Of a DNA stretch of 64,000 nt, positions 50,307 through 60,504 are shown piece by piece. The notes under the pieces are model-generated. The model was not told where the DNA came from. It saw nothing but the letters and a program-made list of their open reading frames with translations, and did not search any database. The DNA is from Mycobacterium sp. 3519A (lineage in GTDB: Bacteria > Actinomycetota > Actinomycetes > Mycobacteriales > Mycobacteriaceae), in assembly GCF_900240945.1 (NCBI RefSeq), contig NZ_OESG01000014.1, positions 2,090,015-2,154,014 on the forward strand, read 5' to 3'. Numbering within the stretch: the stretch's first letter is position 1; each line of letters starts with the position of its first letter. A program made the position numbers and the translations under genes.

Positions 50307-51275
50307 CTAGCCCGGTTGGGGCAACAACGGGCCGGACCCGGCCGCCGCGGCGTCGCGCGTCGCACGATCCGGCAGGTCAGCCCCGGCACGCGCAACCGTC
50401 AACGCCGACGACAACGCCGCCGTCTGCACCACCCCGGTCAGCGCCTCCGTCGGTATCTGCGCCAGTTGCGCCCGGCGCGCCGCGCCCAGCAAGCCGAGCG
50501 ACCACAACGCGTCGATCAGACCCGTCATGAATGCGTCACCCGCCCCGACGGTGTCCACCACGTTCACTTTGCGCGCGGGCACCCGCACGGTCCCCGCCGC
50601 GCACATCGCGAACGCGCCCGCTTCACCCATCGTCACCGCGACGATCGACGGGCCCAGCGCCAGCCATGTCGCGGCGATCTGCTCCGGCGTGCGGTCGGGG
50701 TCGATCCAGCGCATGTCCTCATCGCTGGCCTTGACCACATCGCAGCGTTCGATCCACCGGTCGATGCGGCCGCGTGCGATGTCGTCGTCCTCGATTAACG
50801 CCGGCCGCACGTTCGGGTCGAACGTGATGGTCGCCGACGGGTGATACGCGTCGAGCAGCGCGGCGGTGGCCCGGCACCCCGGTTCCAGCACCGTCGCGAT
50901 CGACCCCGTGTGCGCGACAAGCGGCGGCGCCACCTCCGGTGTGCCCGACAGCTGCCAGTCGATGTCGAACGTGTACTGCGCCGATCCGGTGGCGTCCAGC
51001 GTGGCCAGCGCGGTCGGTGTGCGCTCAGCGGATAGACTTCCCGAAACCAGTTGCGCGCCAGACTGCTTGACGTAGTCGAGGATGCGGTGGCCACGCGCGT
51101 CGTCACCGATGTGGGTGAGGAAGTCGACACCGCGACCCAACCGGGCCAGCCCGACCGCCACGTTCAACGGGCTGCCGCCGACGTGCTCGCCGGTGACTTC
51201 GCCGTCACGCTCGACGATGTCGATCAGCGCCTCGCCGATCACCAGCGCCCGCTGCGGCGCGCCGGGCACGGTCAT
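50307..51275 (-). CDS. PfkB-family sugar kinase (fructokinase type)
   Basis: A 322-residue ribokinase-fold kinase. The N-terminal ALVIGEALIDIVERDGEVTG and GGSPLNVAVGLARLGRGVDF bind sugar; the signature VVDTVGAGDAFMTGLIDALW holds the catalytic Asp. The ATG at 51275 overlaps the mannitol dehydrogenase stop (ATGA). In the polyol operon it most likely phosphorylates the fructose produced by the two upstream dehydrogenases. Confidence 0.9.
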   Translation of the reverse strand: MTVPGAPQRALVIGEALIDIVERDGEVTGEHVGGSPLNVAVGLARLGRGVDFLTHIGDDARGHRILDYVKQSGAQLVSGSLSAERTPTALATLDATGSAQYTFDIDWQLSGTPEVAPPLVAHTGSIATVLEPGCRATAALLDAYHPSATITFDPNVRPALIEDDDIARGRIDRWIERCDVVKASDEDMRWIDPDRTPEQIAATWLALGPSIVAVTMGEAGAFAMCAAGTVRVPARKVNVVDTVGAGDAFMTGLIDALWSLGLLGAARRAQLAQIPTEALTGVVQTAALSSALTVARAGADLPDRATRDAAAAGSGPLLPQPG

Positions 51276-52690
51276 GTCGTCTCCTTCAGCAGCAACGTCT
51301 CCAGCGTCGCGCGTGCCCCGTCGCGGTGCAGCGAGTCCAGCGCCCACAGATACGCCTCGACGAACCGGGGTTGCGCCGCGAGATCACCGAACAATGAGGT
51401 GTTTTCGATGAACGCTGTCGGGTGCTCGCGCTGCGACTGCGCCAACGGCACCAGCGTGTCGGCCAACTGATCCTGCACGTCGATCGGTTGGCCCTGTTCG
51501 TCGACGCCCTCGGCGTAACGGGCCCAACTGGCCACCACCGCCGCCGACAACCGGACCGGGCCACCCGAGGCGAGGTTGGCGCGGATCACCGGCACGAGCC
51601 ATTTCGGGATGCGATCCGACGACCCGAAGCACAACCGCGCGATGGTGTCCTTGACGCCGGGGTTGGCGAACCGCTCGATCAGTGTGCGCTTGTAGTCGGG
51701 CAGGTCGATGCCGGGCACCGGTTTGAGCGTCGGCGTTCCCTCGGAATCCATGTACTCGAGCAGGAATTGGGCGAACAGCGGGTCACCGGCGGCGTCGTGC
51801 ACCAACCGGTAGCCGGCCAGATATGCGAAGTAGCACAGGGCCTGATGGCTCGCGTTGAGCAGTCGCAACTTCATCAACTCATATGGCGTGACATCGTCGA
51901 CCAACAACACGTCGGCCTTCTCCAAAGGTGGCCGCCCGTCGGCGAAATCGTCCTCGAGTACCCACGAGGTGAACGGCTCGGCGACCACGGGCCATTGGTC
52001 CTCGACACCGAATTCCTCTGCCAGCAGCCCGATCACGTCAGGCGTGGTGACGGGCGTGATGCGGTCGACCATCGAATTGGGGAAGTGGGTGTGCTCGGTG
52101 ATCCACGCGCCGAGACCGGGATGGATCCGTTCGGCGTAAGTGGTGAAGGCCTGCCGCGCCACGTCGCCGTTGTTCTCGATGTTGTCGCACGACACGATCG
52201 TCGGCGATGCGATCCCGCGGTCGCGTCGGCGCGCCAATGCATCGGCGACCAAACCGAATACGTTGACCTCGCCGAGATTGTCGATGTTGTAGCCGCCCTC
52301 GGTGATGGTCAAAGAGATGATCCGCGTGCTCGGCGCGGCAAGCAGTTCGACGACGGCTTCGGGGTCGTCGGGTGCGTAGCGGTAGTCGACGATCGACCCG
52401 ATCACGCGCGCGGTGCGACTGCCGTCCGGATTCTGCAGCAGCAGCGTGTACAGGCAGTCCTGCGCGGCCATGACATCGGCCATCTTGCGGTCGGCGGGCA
52501 GCACCCCGACCCCGCAGATGCCCCATTCGGTCGCCAGTCCCATCTCGAGCAGCCGGTCGACATACATCGCCTGATGGGCACGGTGAAATCCGCCGACACC
52601 GAAATGCACTATGCCGACGCCGATTTCGTCACGGCGATAGCTGGGCTTGTCGATCGGAAGCTGGGCCAGGGTCGACGAGTTCAGCTTCAT
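51272..52690 (-). CDS. Mannitol dehydrogenase family protein (polyol 2-dehydrogenase)
   Basis: A 472-residue long-chain polyol dehydrogenase. IGVGIVHFGVGGFHRAHQAM is the cofactor segment, HTHFPNSMVDRITPVTTPDV includes the conserved NxMVDRI block, and PYELMKLRLLNASHQALCYF has the catalytic Lys and nearby Asn/His. It oxidises mannitol, arabinitol or sorbitol to the ketose with NAD. ATGA overlaps on both sides couple it to the zinc dehydrogenase and the kinase. Confidence 0.94.
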   Translation of the reverse strand: MKLNSSTLAQLPIDKPSYRRDEIGVGIVHFGVGGFHRAHQAMYVDRLLEMGLATEWGICGVGVLPADRKMADVMAAQDCLYTLLLQNPDGSRTARVIGSIVDYRYAPDDPEAVVELLAAPSTRIISLTITEGGYNIDNLGEVNVFGLVADALARRRDRGIASPTIVSCDNIENNGDVARQAFTTYAERIHPGLGAWITEHTHFPNSMVDRITPVTTPDVIGLLAEEFGVEDQWPVVAEPFTSWVLEDDFADGRPPLEKADVLLVDDVTPYELMKLRLLNASHQALCYFAYLAGYRLVHDAAGDPLFAQFLLEYMDSEGTPTLKPVPGIDLPDYKRTLIERFANPGVKDTIARLCFGSSDRIPKWLVPVIRANLASGGPVRLSAAVVASWARYAEGVDEQGQPIDVQDQLADTLVPLAQSQREHPTAFIENTSLFGDLAAQPRFVEAYLWALDSLHRDGARATLETLLLKETT

Positions 52691-53730
52691 GACACCACCA
52701 CCACGGACTTGACGCTACCCCGTGTGCGGTCAGAGATGAGGGCGTCGGCAGCCTTCTCCAAGGGAAAGCGCGCGGTCACCATCGCGTCGAGATCCACCCG
52801 ACCCGACTCGACGAGCGCGAGCGCCGTCGGCCACGTATTCGCATATCGGAACACGCCGGTGAGAACCAGTTCGCGGTTCTGGATCAGCTGCGTCGGCAAC
52901 TCCATCGACTCTGCGCCCGATCCGACGAGCACCACCGTCCCCGCGGGCCGCACCGCGCGGATCCCGTCGACGACCGCCGAGGGTGCGCCGGATGCGTCGA
53001 TGAATGCGTCGACCCCCAGATCACCGATCGGCTCCGCGGTCGGATCGAGCACCGCTGTCGCGCCGAACTCTTTCGCCTGGACCCGGCGCGCCTCGTCGGG
53101 ATCGCTGACCACGATGTCGGTGGCGCCGTACGCCCTGGCGAGTTGAGTGAGCACGATCCCGATCGGCCCCGCGCCGGTGATCAGCACACGCGCGCCACCG
53201 TCGAGGCCTGCTTTACGCACCGCGGCGATGCCGACCGACAGCGGTTCACAGAGCGCCGCGGCGTCGTCGGATACCGAATCGGGCACCCGATGGGCGTACC
53301 CGGCGCCGATGGTGACGTAATCGCAGAACGCGCCGTCCACCGGTGGGGTCCCGTAGAACCGCATGTGCGGGCACAGGTTGTAGTGGCCGCTGCGGGTTTC
53401 GTCGCTGTCGGGGTCGGGGCGTTGCGGTTCGATCGACACCCGCTCACCGATGCGCTCGGCCGGGACGCCGGCGCCGACGCCGACGATGGTGCCGGCCGCC
53501 TCGTGGCCGAGCACCAAAGGTTGTTCGACCACGAAATTGCCGATCCTGCCGTGCCGGTAATAGTGCGTATCGGACCCGCAGACCCCGACCGACGACACCC
53601 GCACCAGCACGTCACCCGGCCCGGGCACGGGGACCGGTCGCTCCTCCATTTCGATGCGACCTGGCTCGACGAGTACTGCGGCCCGCATTCGGGTATCTGA
53701 GGAAAGTGTTGTGTGCGTCACAGTCTCCAT
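52687..53730 (-). CDS. Zinc-dependent sorbitol/alcohol dehydrogenase
   Basis: A 347-residue medium-chain dehydrogenase. Zinc-site residues are in VGVCGSDTHYYRHGRIGNFV and VLGHEAAGTIVGVGAGVPAE (GHE); the cofactor motif is VLITGAGPIGIVLTQLARAY. GPVDGAFCDYV-like GTPPVDGAFCDYV and LCEPLSVGI match sorbitol dehydrogenases, though the structural four-Cys cluster is reduced. Start ATG 53730; ATG 53688 is the alternative (MRAAVLVEPGRIEME). First gene of the polyol operon, divergent from the SorC gene. Confidence 0.9.
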   Translation of the reverse strand: METVTHTTLSSDTRMRAAVLVEPGRIEMEERPVPVPGPGDVLVRVSSVGVCGSDTHYYRHGRIGNFVVEQPLVLGHEAAGTIVGVGAGVPAERIGERVSIEPQRPDPDSDETRSGHYNLCPHMRFYGTPPVDGAFCDYVTIGAGYAHRVPDSVSDDAAALCEPLSVGIAAVRKAGLDGGARVLITGAGPIGIVLTQLARAYGATDIVVSDPDEARRVQAKEFGATAVLDPTAEPIGDLGVDAFIDASGAPSAVVDGIRAVRPAGTVVLVGSGAESMELPTQLIQNRELVLTGVFRYANTWPTALALVESGRVDLDAMVTARFPLEKAADALISDRTRGSVKSVVVVS

Positions 53731-53740
53731 GCTAGCCTCA

Positions 53741-53774
53741 TGAGCATCTACTCGCACCCCTGAGCAAATGTTCA
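53741..53774. promoter_or_regulatory. Candidate SorC operator in divergent polyol promoter
   Basis: TGAGCA occurs at 53741 and 53761, exactly 20 bases (two turns) apart. The second copy is part of TGAGCAAATGTTCA, an imperfect palindrome. The pair fills the 64-base region between the zinc dehydrogenase and the SorC regulator, suitable for control of both directions. Confidence 0.55.
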
Positions 53775-53794
53775 CCGGTCGGAGAGGAGTGGCA

Positions 53795-54832
53795 GTGTCG
53801 ACACCGACGTCGAATGGCAAGGTCACCGAGCTCGGCGGCCAGGTCGTGTCGACTGTGCGCGACCGCGCGGCCACCCCCGAAGACCTGCGACTCGCACTGC
53901 GGGCGGCGACGCTCTACTACCTCGACGGCCTGACCCAGGCGGAGATCGCCTCGCGGCTCGGCGTCTCGCGTCCGACGGCGGGCCGACTGGTCGCCAGGGC
54001 GAAAGCCAGGGGACTGGTCCGCATCGAGGTCGTCGTCCCGCCGGATATGCAGGACGATCTGCACGCCGACGAGGAACGCGAACTCGAGCAGCGCTTCGGG
54101 CTCACCGAGGCAGTCGTCGCGGGCCACGGCATCGACGTCGGTTCGCCAGGACGGCCCGCCGCATACGCCAGCATCGGCCGACCGGCAGCCGCGTTGCTGA
54201 TGCGCCGGCTCTCGCCCGACGATGTCCTCGGCTTCACGTGGGGCCCCGAGCAGGTCGCAGTGGCCGACGCGCTCACTCCCGGGGTGGCCAGTTGCCGCGC
54301 GGTGGTCCAACTCGACGGCGCGATGTCGACCGCCGCGTATCAGACCGGCACCGAGTTCATCCTAGGTCGCTGCGCAGATATTTTGCGGGCCACCACGATT
54401 CGGTTGCCCGCACCGCTCTACGCCGACCCGTCGACGGTTGCGTCGATGCGCAGCGACTCGCTGATCTCCCGCACGCTAGAAGCGGGCCGACGGGCCGACG
54501 TGATGCTGTTCGGCGTCGGTGCGGTGTCGACGTCGACCACCCTGTTCGAGGGCAGCTTCCTCGACACCAAGATGCTCGACGAATTGATCGCGCTCGGCGC
54601 GGTCGGTGAGATCGGCGGCCGGTTCTTCGACGCCGAGGGCGCGCCCGTGGACACCGAACTACAACAGCGTGCTGTCTCCGTTCCGCTCGAGGACATCCGG
54701 GCCTGCGAGAAGACCATCCTGATCTCCAGCGACGAAACCAAGTACAGCGCCACCCTCGGCGCGTTGCGCGGCAAGCTCGCACGTCTGCTGGTCTGTGACA
54801 TCGATTGTGCCCGTTGGCTATTGGCACAGTGA
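53795..54832 (+). CDS. SorC-family transcriptional regulator
   Basis: A 345-residue sugar-responsive regulator. The helix-turn-helix is LTQAEIASRLGVSRPTAGRL followed by VARAKARGLVRIEV; the C-terminal sugar-binding domain has FTWGPEQVAVADALTPGVAS and DGAMSTAAYQTGTEFILGRC. GTG 53795 has GGAGAGGA six bases before it; ATG 53768 lies inside the operator and is less likely. It should sense a phosphorylated sugar or polyol and control the importer and the divergent dehydrogenases. Confidence 0.88.
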   Translation: MSTPTSNGKVTELGGQVVSTVRDRAATPEDLRLALRAATLYYLDGLTQAEIASRLGVSRPTAGRLVARAKARGLVRIEVVVPPDMQDDLHADEERELEQRFGLTEAVVAGHGIDVGSPGRPAAYASIGRPAAALLMRRLSPDDVLGFTWGPEQVAVADALTPGVASCRAVVQLDGAMSTAAYQTGTEFILGRCADILRATTIRLPAPLYADPSTVASMRSDSLISRTLEAGRRADVMLFGVGAVSTSTTLFEGSFLDTKMLDELIALGAVGEIGGRFFDAEGAPVDTELQQRAVSVPLEDIRACEKTILISSDETKYSATLGALRGKLARLLVCDIDCARWLLAQ

Positions 54833-54846
54833 AAGGTGAAGTCAAA

Positions 54847-56211
54847 GTGAAAGCGCTAAAGAGACTCGGAGCGGGTTTGGCGGCGACTGGGCTCCTGCTC
54901 ACCTCCGGGTGCGCGGGCGCGGGCAGCCTGGGGGCATCAGCGAACGAGGTGACGATCGCCCTGGTGTCCAACTCGCAGATGACCGACGCTCAGAAGCTGT
55001 CCTCGGAGTTCGAAAAGGAGAATCCCGGCACCAAGCTGAAGTTCATCTCGTTGTCGGAGAACCAGGCGCGGGCCAAGATCACCATGTCGACGGCGATGGG
55101 CGGCAGTGAGTTCGACGTCGTGATGATCAGCAATTTCGAGACGCCGCAGTGGGCGAAAACTGGCTGGCTGCTTCCGCTCAACGACTACATGAAGGACACC
55201 CCGGACTACGACGAGAACGACTTCATTCCGTCGCTGCGGGAGTCGTTGTCCTATGACGGGAACATGTACTCGGTGCCGTTCTACGGCGAGTCGTCATTCC
55301 TGATGTACCGCAAGGACATGTTCGAACAGGCGGGCATCCAGGTCCCGAAGGACCCGAACTACCAGCCGCAGTGGAGTGAGGTCGCGGACTGGGCGAAGAC
55401 GATCAAGGCCAAGGGCATCTCGGACGCGGGTATCTGCCTTCGCGGCAAGCCCGGCTGGGGTGAGGTGCTTGCGCCCCTCGACACCGTGATCAACACGTTC
55501 GGCGGGCGCTGGTTCGACGAGCAATGGAACGCTCAACTCAACAGCCCCGAGGTGAAAAGGGCCGTCAACTTCTACGTGGACCTGGTCAAGGACGCCGGTG
55601 AGATCGGCGCCTCGTCGACGGGATTCCAGGAGTGCGCCAACCTGTTCGGGCAGGGCCAGACAGCGATGTGGTACGACGCGACGTCGGCGGTGTCGGTGCT
55701 CGAGGACCCGAAGGAACACCCGGATCTGCAGGGCAAGATCGGCTACCTCTCCGCACCGATCGCCGAGAAACCGAACTCGGGCTGGCTGTACACGTGGTCG
55801 CTCGGTATACCGACGCATGCCAAGAACCCCGACGGCGCATGGAAGTTCATCTCGTGGATGACCAGCAAGGACTACATGAGACTGGTCGGCGAGAAGCTGG
55901 GCTGGGCACGCGTCCCACCTGGCAGCAGGACTTCGACCTATACGCAACTGCCTGAGTACGAGGCGATTTCCAAGACATACGGTCCGTTGACGCTGAAGTC
56001 GATCGAGAATTCCTCGCCGAACAAGCCCACGGTGCAACCGGTTCCGTACACCGGCGTCCAGTTCGTCGGGATTCCGGAGTTCCAGGATCTCGGGACACGG
56101 GTCAGCCAGCAGATCAGCGCGGCGATGGCAGGGCAGAAGTCCGTTGACGACGCGCTGGCCCAAGCACAGGAATACGCCGAGGTCGTCGGCCGAAGCTATC
56201 AGGAGAAGTGA
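54847..56211 (+). CDS. Polyol/sugar ABC transporter substrate-binding lipoprotein
   Basis: A 454-residue family 1 solute-binding lipoprotein. GTG 54847 follows AAAGGTGAA and gives LGAGLAATGLLLTSGC, a clear lipobox. Mature blocks: VTIALVSNSQMTDAQKLSSE, YSVPFYGESSFLMYRKDMFE and GGRWFDEQWNAQLNSPEVKR. It resembles sorbitol/mannitol binding proteins. ATGA overlap with the first permease gene. The ligand is inferred from the neighbouring polyol dehydrogenases. Confidence 0.9.
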   Translation: MKALKRLGAGLAATGLLLTSGCAGAGSLGASANEVTIALVSNSQMTDAQKLSSEFEKENPGTKLKFISLSENQARAKITMSTAMGGSEFDVVMISNFETPQWAKTGWLLPLNDYMKDTPDYDENDFIPSLRESLSYDGNMYSVPFYGESSFLMYRKDMFEQAGIQVPKDPNYQPQWSEVADWAKTIKAKGISDAGICLRGKPGWGEVLAPLDTVINTFGGRWFDEQWNAQLNSPEVKRAVNFYVDLVKDAGEIGASSTGFQECANLFGQGQTAMWYDATSAVSVLEDPKEHPDLQGKIGYLSAPIAEKPNSGWLYTWSLGIPTHAKNPDGAWKFISWMTSKDYMRLVGEKLGWARVPPGSRTSTYTQLPEYEAISKTYGPLTLKSIENSSPNKPTVQPVPYTGVQFVGIPEFQDLGTRVSQQISAAMAGQKSVDDALAQAQEYAEVVGRSYQEK

Positions 56212-57185
56212 TGACTGTAACCGCTGATACCGAAGCCGCCGCCAGCGACGCGGCAGTCGCCGAACGGGTTCGCAAGATCCGAGAGGCGCAGGACGTCGGG
56301 GTGAGCCGCGCCGAAGGATGGCGACGGCGCGGGCCGTTGCTGCCCGCTTTGATCTTCATGATCGTCGTGACGCAGATCCCGTTCCTGTTCACGCTGTACT
56401 ACTCGACGCTGTCGTGGAACCTGGTTCGCCCGGGGTCCCGGCGGTTCGTCGGGCTGAACAACTACATCGCGGTCGTCAAGGACAGCCAATTCTGGACGGT
56501 GGCCTTCAACACCGTGCTACTGATCGTGGTCGTCGTGCTGGTCTCCGCGTTTCTCGGTCTGCTGATCGCGTTGTTACTCGACCGCGCGTTCCTCGGTCGC
56601 GGTGTGGTGCGGACCCTGCTCATCACCCCCTTCCTCATCACTCCCGTTGCAGCGGCGCTGGTTTGGAAGACCACGATCCTCGACGCCACGAACGGCATTT
56701 TGAACTGGGTGCTGTCGATCGTGGGCCTCGGGCCGGTCGACTGGATCGGCGAATACGGGTTCCAGATGGTGATGGTCGTCCTGATCTGGCAGTGGACGCC
56801 GTTCATGATGTTGTTGATCCTCGCCGGCCTCCAGTCGATGCCTCGCGACATCCTGGAGGCCGGTCGAGTCGACGGTGCGGGCGCGTTCCAACTCTTCCGC
56901 GAGTTGACGCTGCCCCACCTTCGGCGCTTCATCGAACTGGGTGTCGTGCTCGGCGCGATCTATCTGGTCAACACCTTCGACACCATCTACATGCTGACGC
57001 AGGGCGGTCCGGGTATCGCGAGCGCGAACCTGCCGTTCTACATCTACCAGCGCGCATTCCTCGGCTTCGACATGGGCCAGGCGGCGGCGATGGGCGTCGT
57101 GGTGGTGATCTTCACGATGATCATCGCGAGCTTCGCGCTCCGATTGATATTCAAGTCGTTCAGCGGCAAGGAAGAGGCGGCGTAG
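56208..57185 (+). CDS. ABC sugar/polyol transporter permease (MalF type)
   Basis: A 325-residue permease with six helices from about residue 40. RRGPLLPALIFMIVVTQIPF, LFTLYYSTLSWNLVRP and the EAA loop MPRDILEAGRVDGAGAFQLF with RELTLPHLR are diagnostic of the MalF-like subunit. The EAA loop docks onto the ATPase encoded at 58069. Start ATG overlaps the binding-protein stop; the second permease begins two bases after its stop. Confidence 0.92.
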   Translation: MMTVTADTEAAASDAAVAERVRKIREAQDVGVSRAEGWRRRGPLLPALIFMIVVTQIPFLFTLYYSTLSWNLVRPGSRRFVGLNNYIAVVKDSQFWTVAFNTVLLIVVVVLVSAFLGLLIALLLDRAFLGRGVVRTLLITPFLITPVAAALVWKTTILDATNGILNWVLSIVGLGPVDWIGEYGFQMVMVVLIWQWTPFMMLLILAGLQSMPRDILEAGRVDGAGAFQLFRELTLPHLRRFIELGVVLGAIYLVNTFDTIYMLTQGGPGIASANLPFYIYQRAFLGFDMGQAAAMGVVVVIFTMIIASFALRLIFKSFSGKEEAA

Positions 57186-57187
57186 TC

Positions 57188-58057
57188 ATGACGACCACAG
57201 TTGAGAAATCCACGGAGACAACGGCGGCCGCCACGGCCTCGAAGAAGAAGAGCCGCAAGTTCAGCCCGTGGGGCATCGTGGCCTGGCTGGTGGGCCTTGG
57301 GTTCTTCTTCCCGGTGTTCTGGATGGTCCTGACGGCCTTCAAGCAAGAGGGTGACGCGGCCACCAGTCCGCCGAAGCTGTTCTTCACCCCGACGCTGGAT
57401 CAGTTCAAGGCGGTGTTCGAGCAGGGCATTGGGACCCCACTGCTCAACTCCATCTTCGCCACCGTTGTTTCGACGGTCCTCGTGCTGGCACTGGGGACTC
57501 CGGCCGCGTTCGCATTGTCGCTGCGGCCGGTCCGCAAGACACAGGACGCACTGTTCTTCTTCATGAGCACCAAGATGCTGCCGATCGTGGCGGCGATCCT
57601 GCCGCTGTATGTGATCGTGTCGAACATCGGTCTGCTGGACAATATTTGGGCGCTGGTCATCTTGTACACCTCGATGAATCTGCCGATAGCAGTCTGGATG
57701 ATGCGGTCGTTTTTCCTCGAGGTGCCCGGCGAACTACTCGAAGCAGCGAGCCTGGACGGTGCGAGTTTGTGGCGTTCGGTGCGTGAGGTCATCCTCCCGC
57801 TGGTTTCTCCCGGCATCGCGGCCACCGCGTTGATCTGCGTGATATTCGCGTGGAACGAGTTCTTCTTCGCGGTGAACCTCACTGCGGTGAACGCTCAGAC
57901 CATGCCGGTGTACCTCGTCGGCTTCATCGCCGGTGAGGGTCAGTACTGGGCCGTCCTCTCGGCGGCCGCAACCATGGCCGCTCTGCCCGTGATCCTGTGC
58001 GGGTGGTTCGCGCAAAACAAGCTGGTGCGCGGACTTTCGTTCGGCGCGATCAAGTAG
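57188..58057 (+). CDS. ABC sugar/polyol transporter permease (MalG type)
   Basis: A 289-residue permease. GIVAWLVGLGFFFPVFWMVL is the first helix, after a Lys-rich cytoplasmic N-terminus (KKKSRKFS). The EAA loop is VPGELLEAASLDGASLWRSV with REVILPLVSPG. STKMLPIVAAILPLYVIVSN and FIAGEGQYWAVLSAAATMAA are other typical segments. ATG 57188 sits two bases after the upstream stop. It forms the channel with the preceding permease. Confidence 0.92.
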   Translation: MTTTVEKSTETTAAATASKKKSRKFSPWGIVAWLVGLGFFFPVFWMVLTAFKQEGDAATSPPKLFFTPTLDQFKAVFEQGIGTPLLNSIFATVVSTVLVLALGTPAAFALSLRPVRKTQDALFFFMSTKMLPIVAAILPLYVIVSNIGLLDNIWALVILYTSMNLPIAVWMMRSFFLEVPGELLEAASLDGASLWRSVREVILPLVSPGIAATALICVIFAWNEFFFAVNLTAVNAQTMPVYLVGFIAGEGQYWAVLSAAATMAALPVILCGWFAQNKLVRGLSFGAIK

Positions 58058-58068
58058 AAGGAAGACCG

Positions 58069-59147
<1,079 letters not shown>

Positions 59148-59148
<1 letters not shown>

Positions 59149-60407
59149 TGCGTGCACCGGAGTTCCGGCTCCGGGCACCGACTCCCGGGCTCCTCGGGTT
59201 GCCGTGGGACCGACCGCTTGAGGACTGGAACGTCCCCGACGTCCCACTGCGCGACATCGCGGTAGGGCCAAGCCGTCACCTGGTGAAGTTCGTCGACGCC
59301 GACGGTCTGCTGTGGGCCGTCAAGGACATGCCCGCGCGGATCGCGGTCAAGGAGTACGACGTACTGCGCAGCCTGGAGGACAAAGGGCTGCCCGCCGTGC
59401 GGCCCGCGGGCTTGGTGCTGCAGCCCGAGTTCGACACCGCGATCCTGGTGACCCGCTACCTCGAGGGGTCCTGGCAATACCGCAGGCTCTTCATGCGGCT
59501 GCCCACAGACCAGCCCAAGCACCGCGCGCGATTGTTGGACGCCATGGCCTGGCTGATGGTGGAACTGCACCGGCACGGCGTGTTCTGGGGCGACTGCTCC
59601 CTGGCGAACACGTTGTTTTCCCGTGACGGGCAGCTCCTGCAGGCGCAGCTGGTCGATGCCGAAACCTCGGAAGTACACCCGGTTTTGAGTCGCGGACAGC
59701 GCGAGCACGACCTCGACATCATGGTGGAGAACGTGGCGATGGGCATGATCGATCTCGCCGAACGCCTCGGCCGGTCGACGTTGGAGGACGTGCTGATCGA
59801 CGAGGCGGAGCAGACCCGGTCCCGCTACTACGAGCTGTGGGACGCGCTGCACGCCGAGCCCACGTTCGACTTCGCCGACCGGTACCGGGTCGAGGGAACG
59901 GTGCGCAAGCTGAACGAATTGGGTTTCGTCGTCGACGAAGTGTCCCTGCAACCGGTCGGCGATGATCCGAGCCGACTCAAAATCCGTGTCGCCGTTGGTG
60001 ATCGGCGCTACCACGCGCAACGGTTGCGGGACCTCACCGGCCTGGATGTCGGAGAGGGGCAGGCCGAGATCCTGCTCGGCGACATGCAGGCGTATCAGGC
60101 TCAGTTGTGCCGCGAAGCGGGACACGACGTCGACGACTCGACCGCCGCCCGGTTGTGGGTGATCGAGGTGCTCACCCCGTACGAACGGTTGGCACACGAC
60201 GTGGTCGGTCGGAAAGGCACCCCGATCCAGGCATACTGCGATCTGCTCGAGGTGCGGTGGCTGCTGAGCGAGAAGGCGGGCCATGACGTCGGCACCAACA
60301 AGGCCTTGGCAGCGCTGTCCCGCGGCGTGATCCCGGTCGACTCCGCGGCGAAGCTGGCCATTGCGGAGGTGCCGACGGAGCCGTTCGAGGTACTGCGCGA
60401 CGAGTGA
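59148..60407 (+). CDS. DUF4032 protein, kinase-like
   Basis: A 419-residue protein starting with a TAATG overlap of the ABC ATPase gene. The N-terminal half looks like a lipopolysaccharide-kinase-type fold: LVKFVDADGLLWAVKDMPAR (Lys), TRYLEGSWQYRRLF, LHRHGVFWGDCSLANTLFS (HGxxxxDxxxxN catalytic loop) and QLVDAETSEV (metal Asp). The C-terminal half is DUF4032, with IEVLTPYERLAHDVVGRKGT. Phosphoryl target unknown. Co-transcription with polyol import suggests a linked role; a separate function is possible. Confidence 0.85.
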
Positions 60408-60488
60408 ATCCCGTTGAGCAGCAGGTGTTTGACCGAGCGACAATTTCTTAGAGTTTTCTTCGGTTCCGCACTCGAGTTTCCTTAAGTG

Positions 60489-60504
60489 TCGAACATATGT
60501 TCGA
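60489..60504. promoter_or_regulatory. Perfect LexA (SOS) box
   Basis: TCGAACATATGTTCGA is a perfect 16-base palindrome and matches the mycobacterial SOS box TCGAAC-N4-GTTCGA. Its central ATG (60497-60499) is the apparent start codon of the DUF222/HNH gene. LexA binding here would block transcription until DNA damage. No lexA or recA gene is in the window. Confidence 0.92.
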
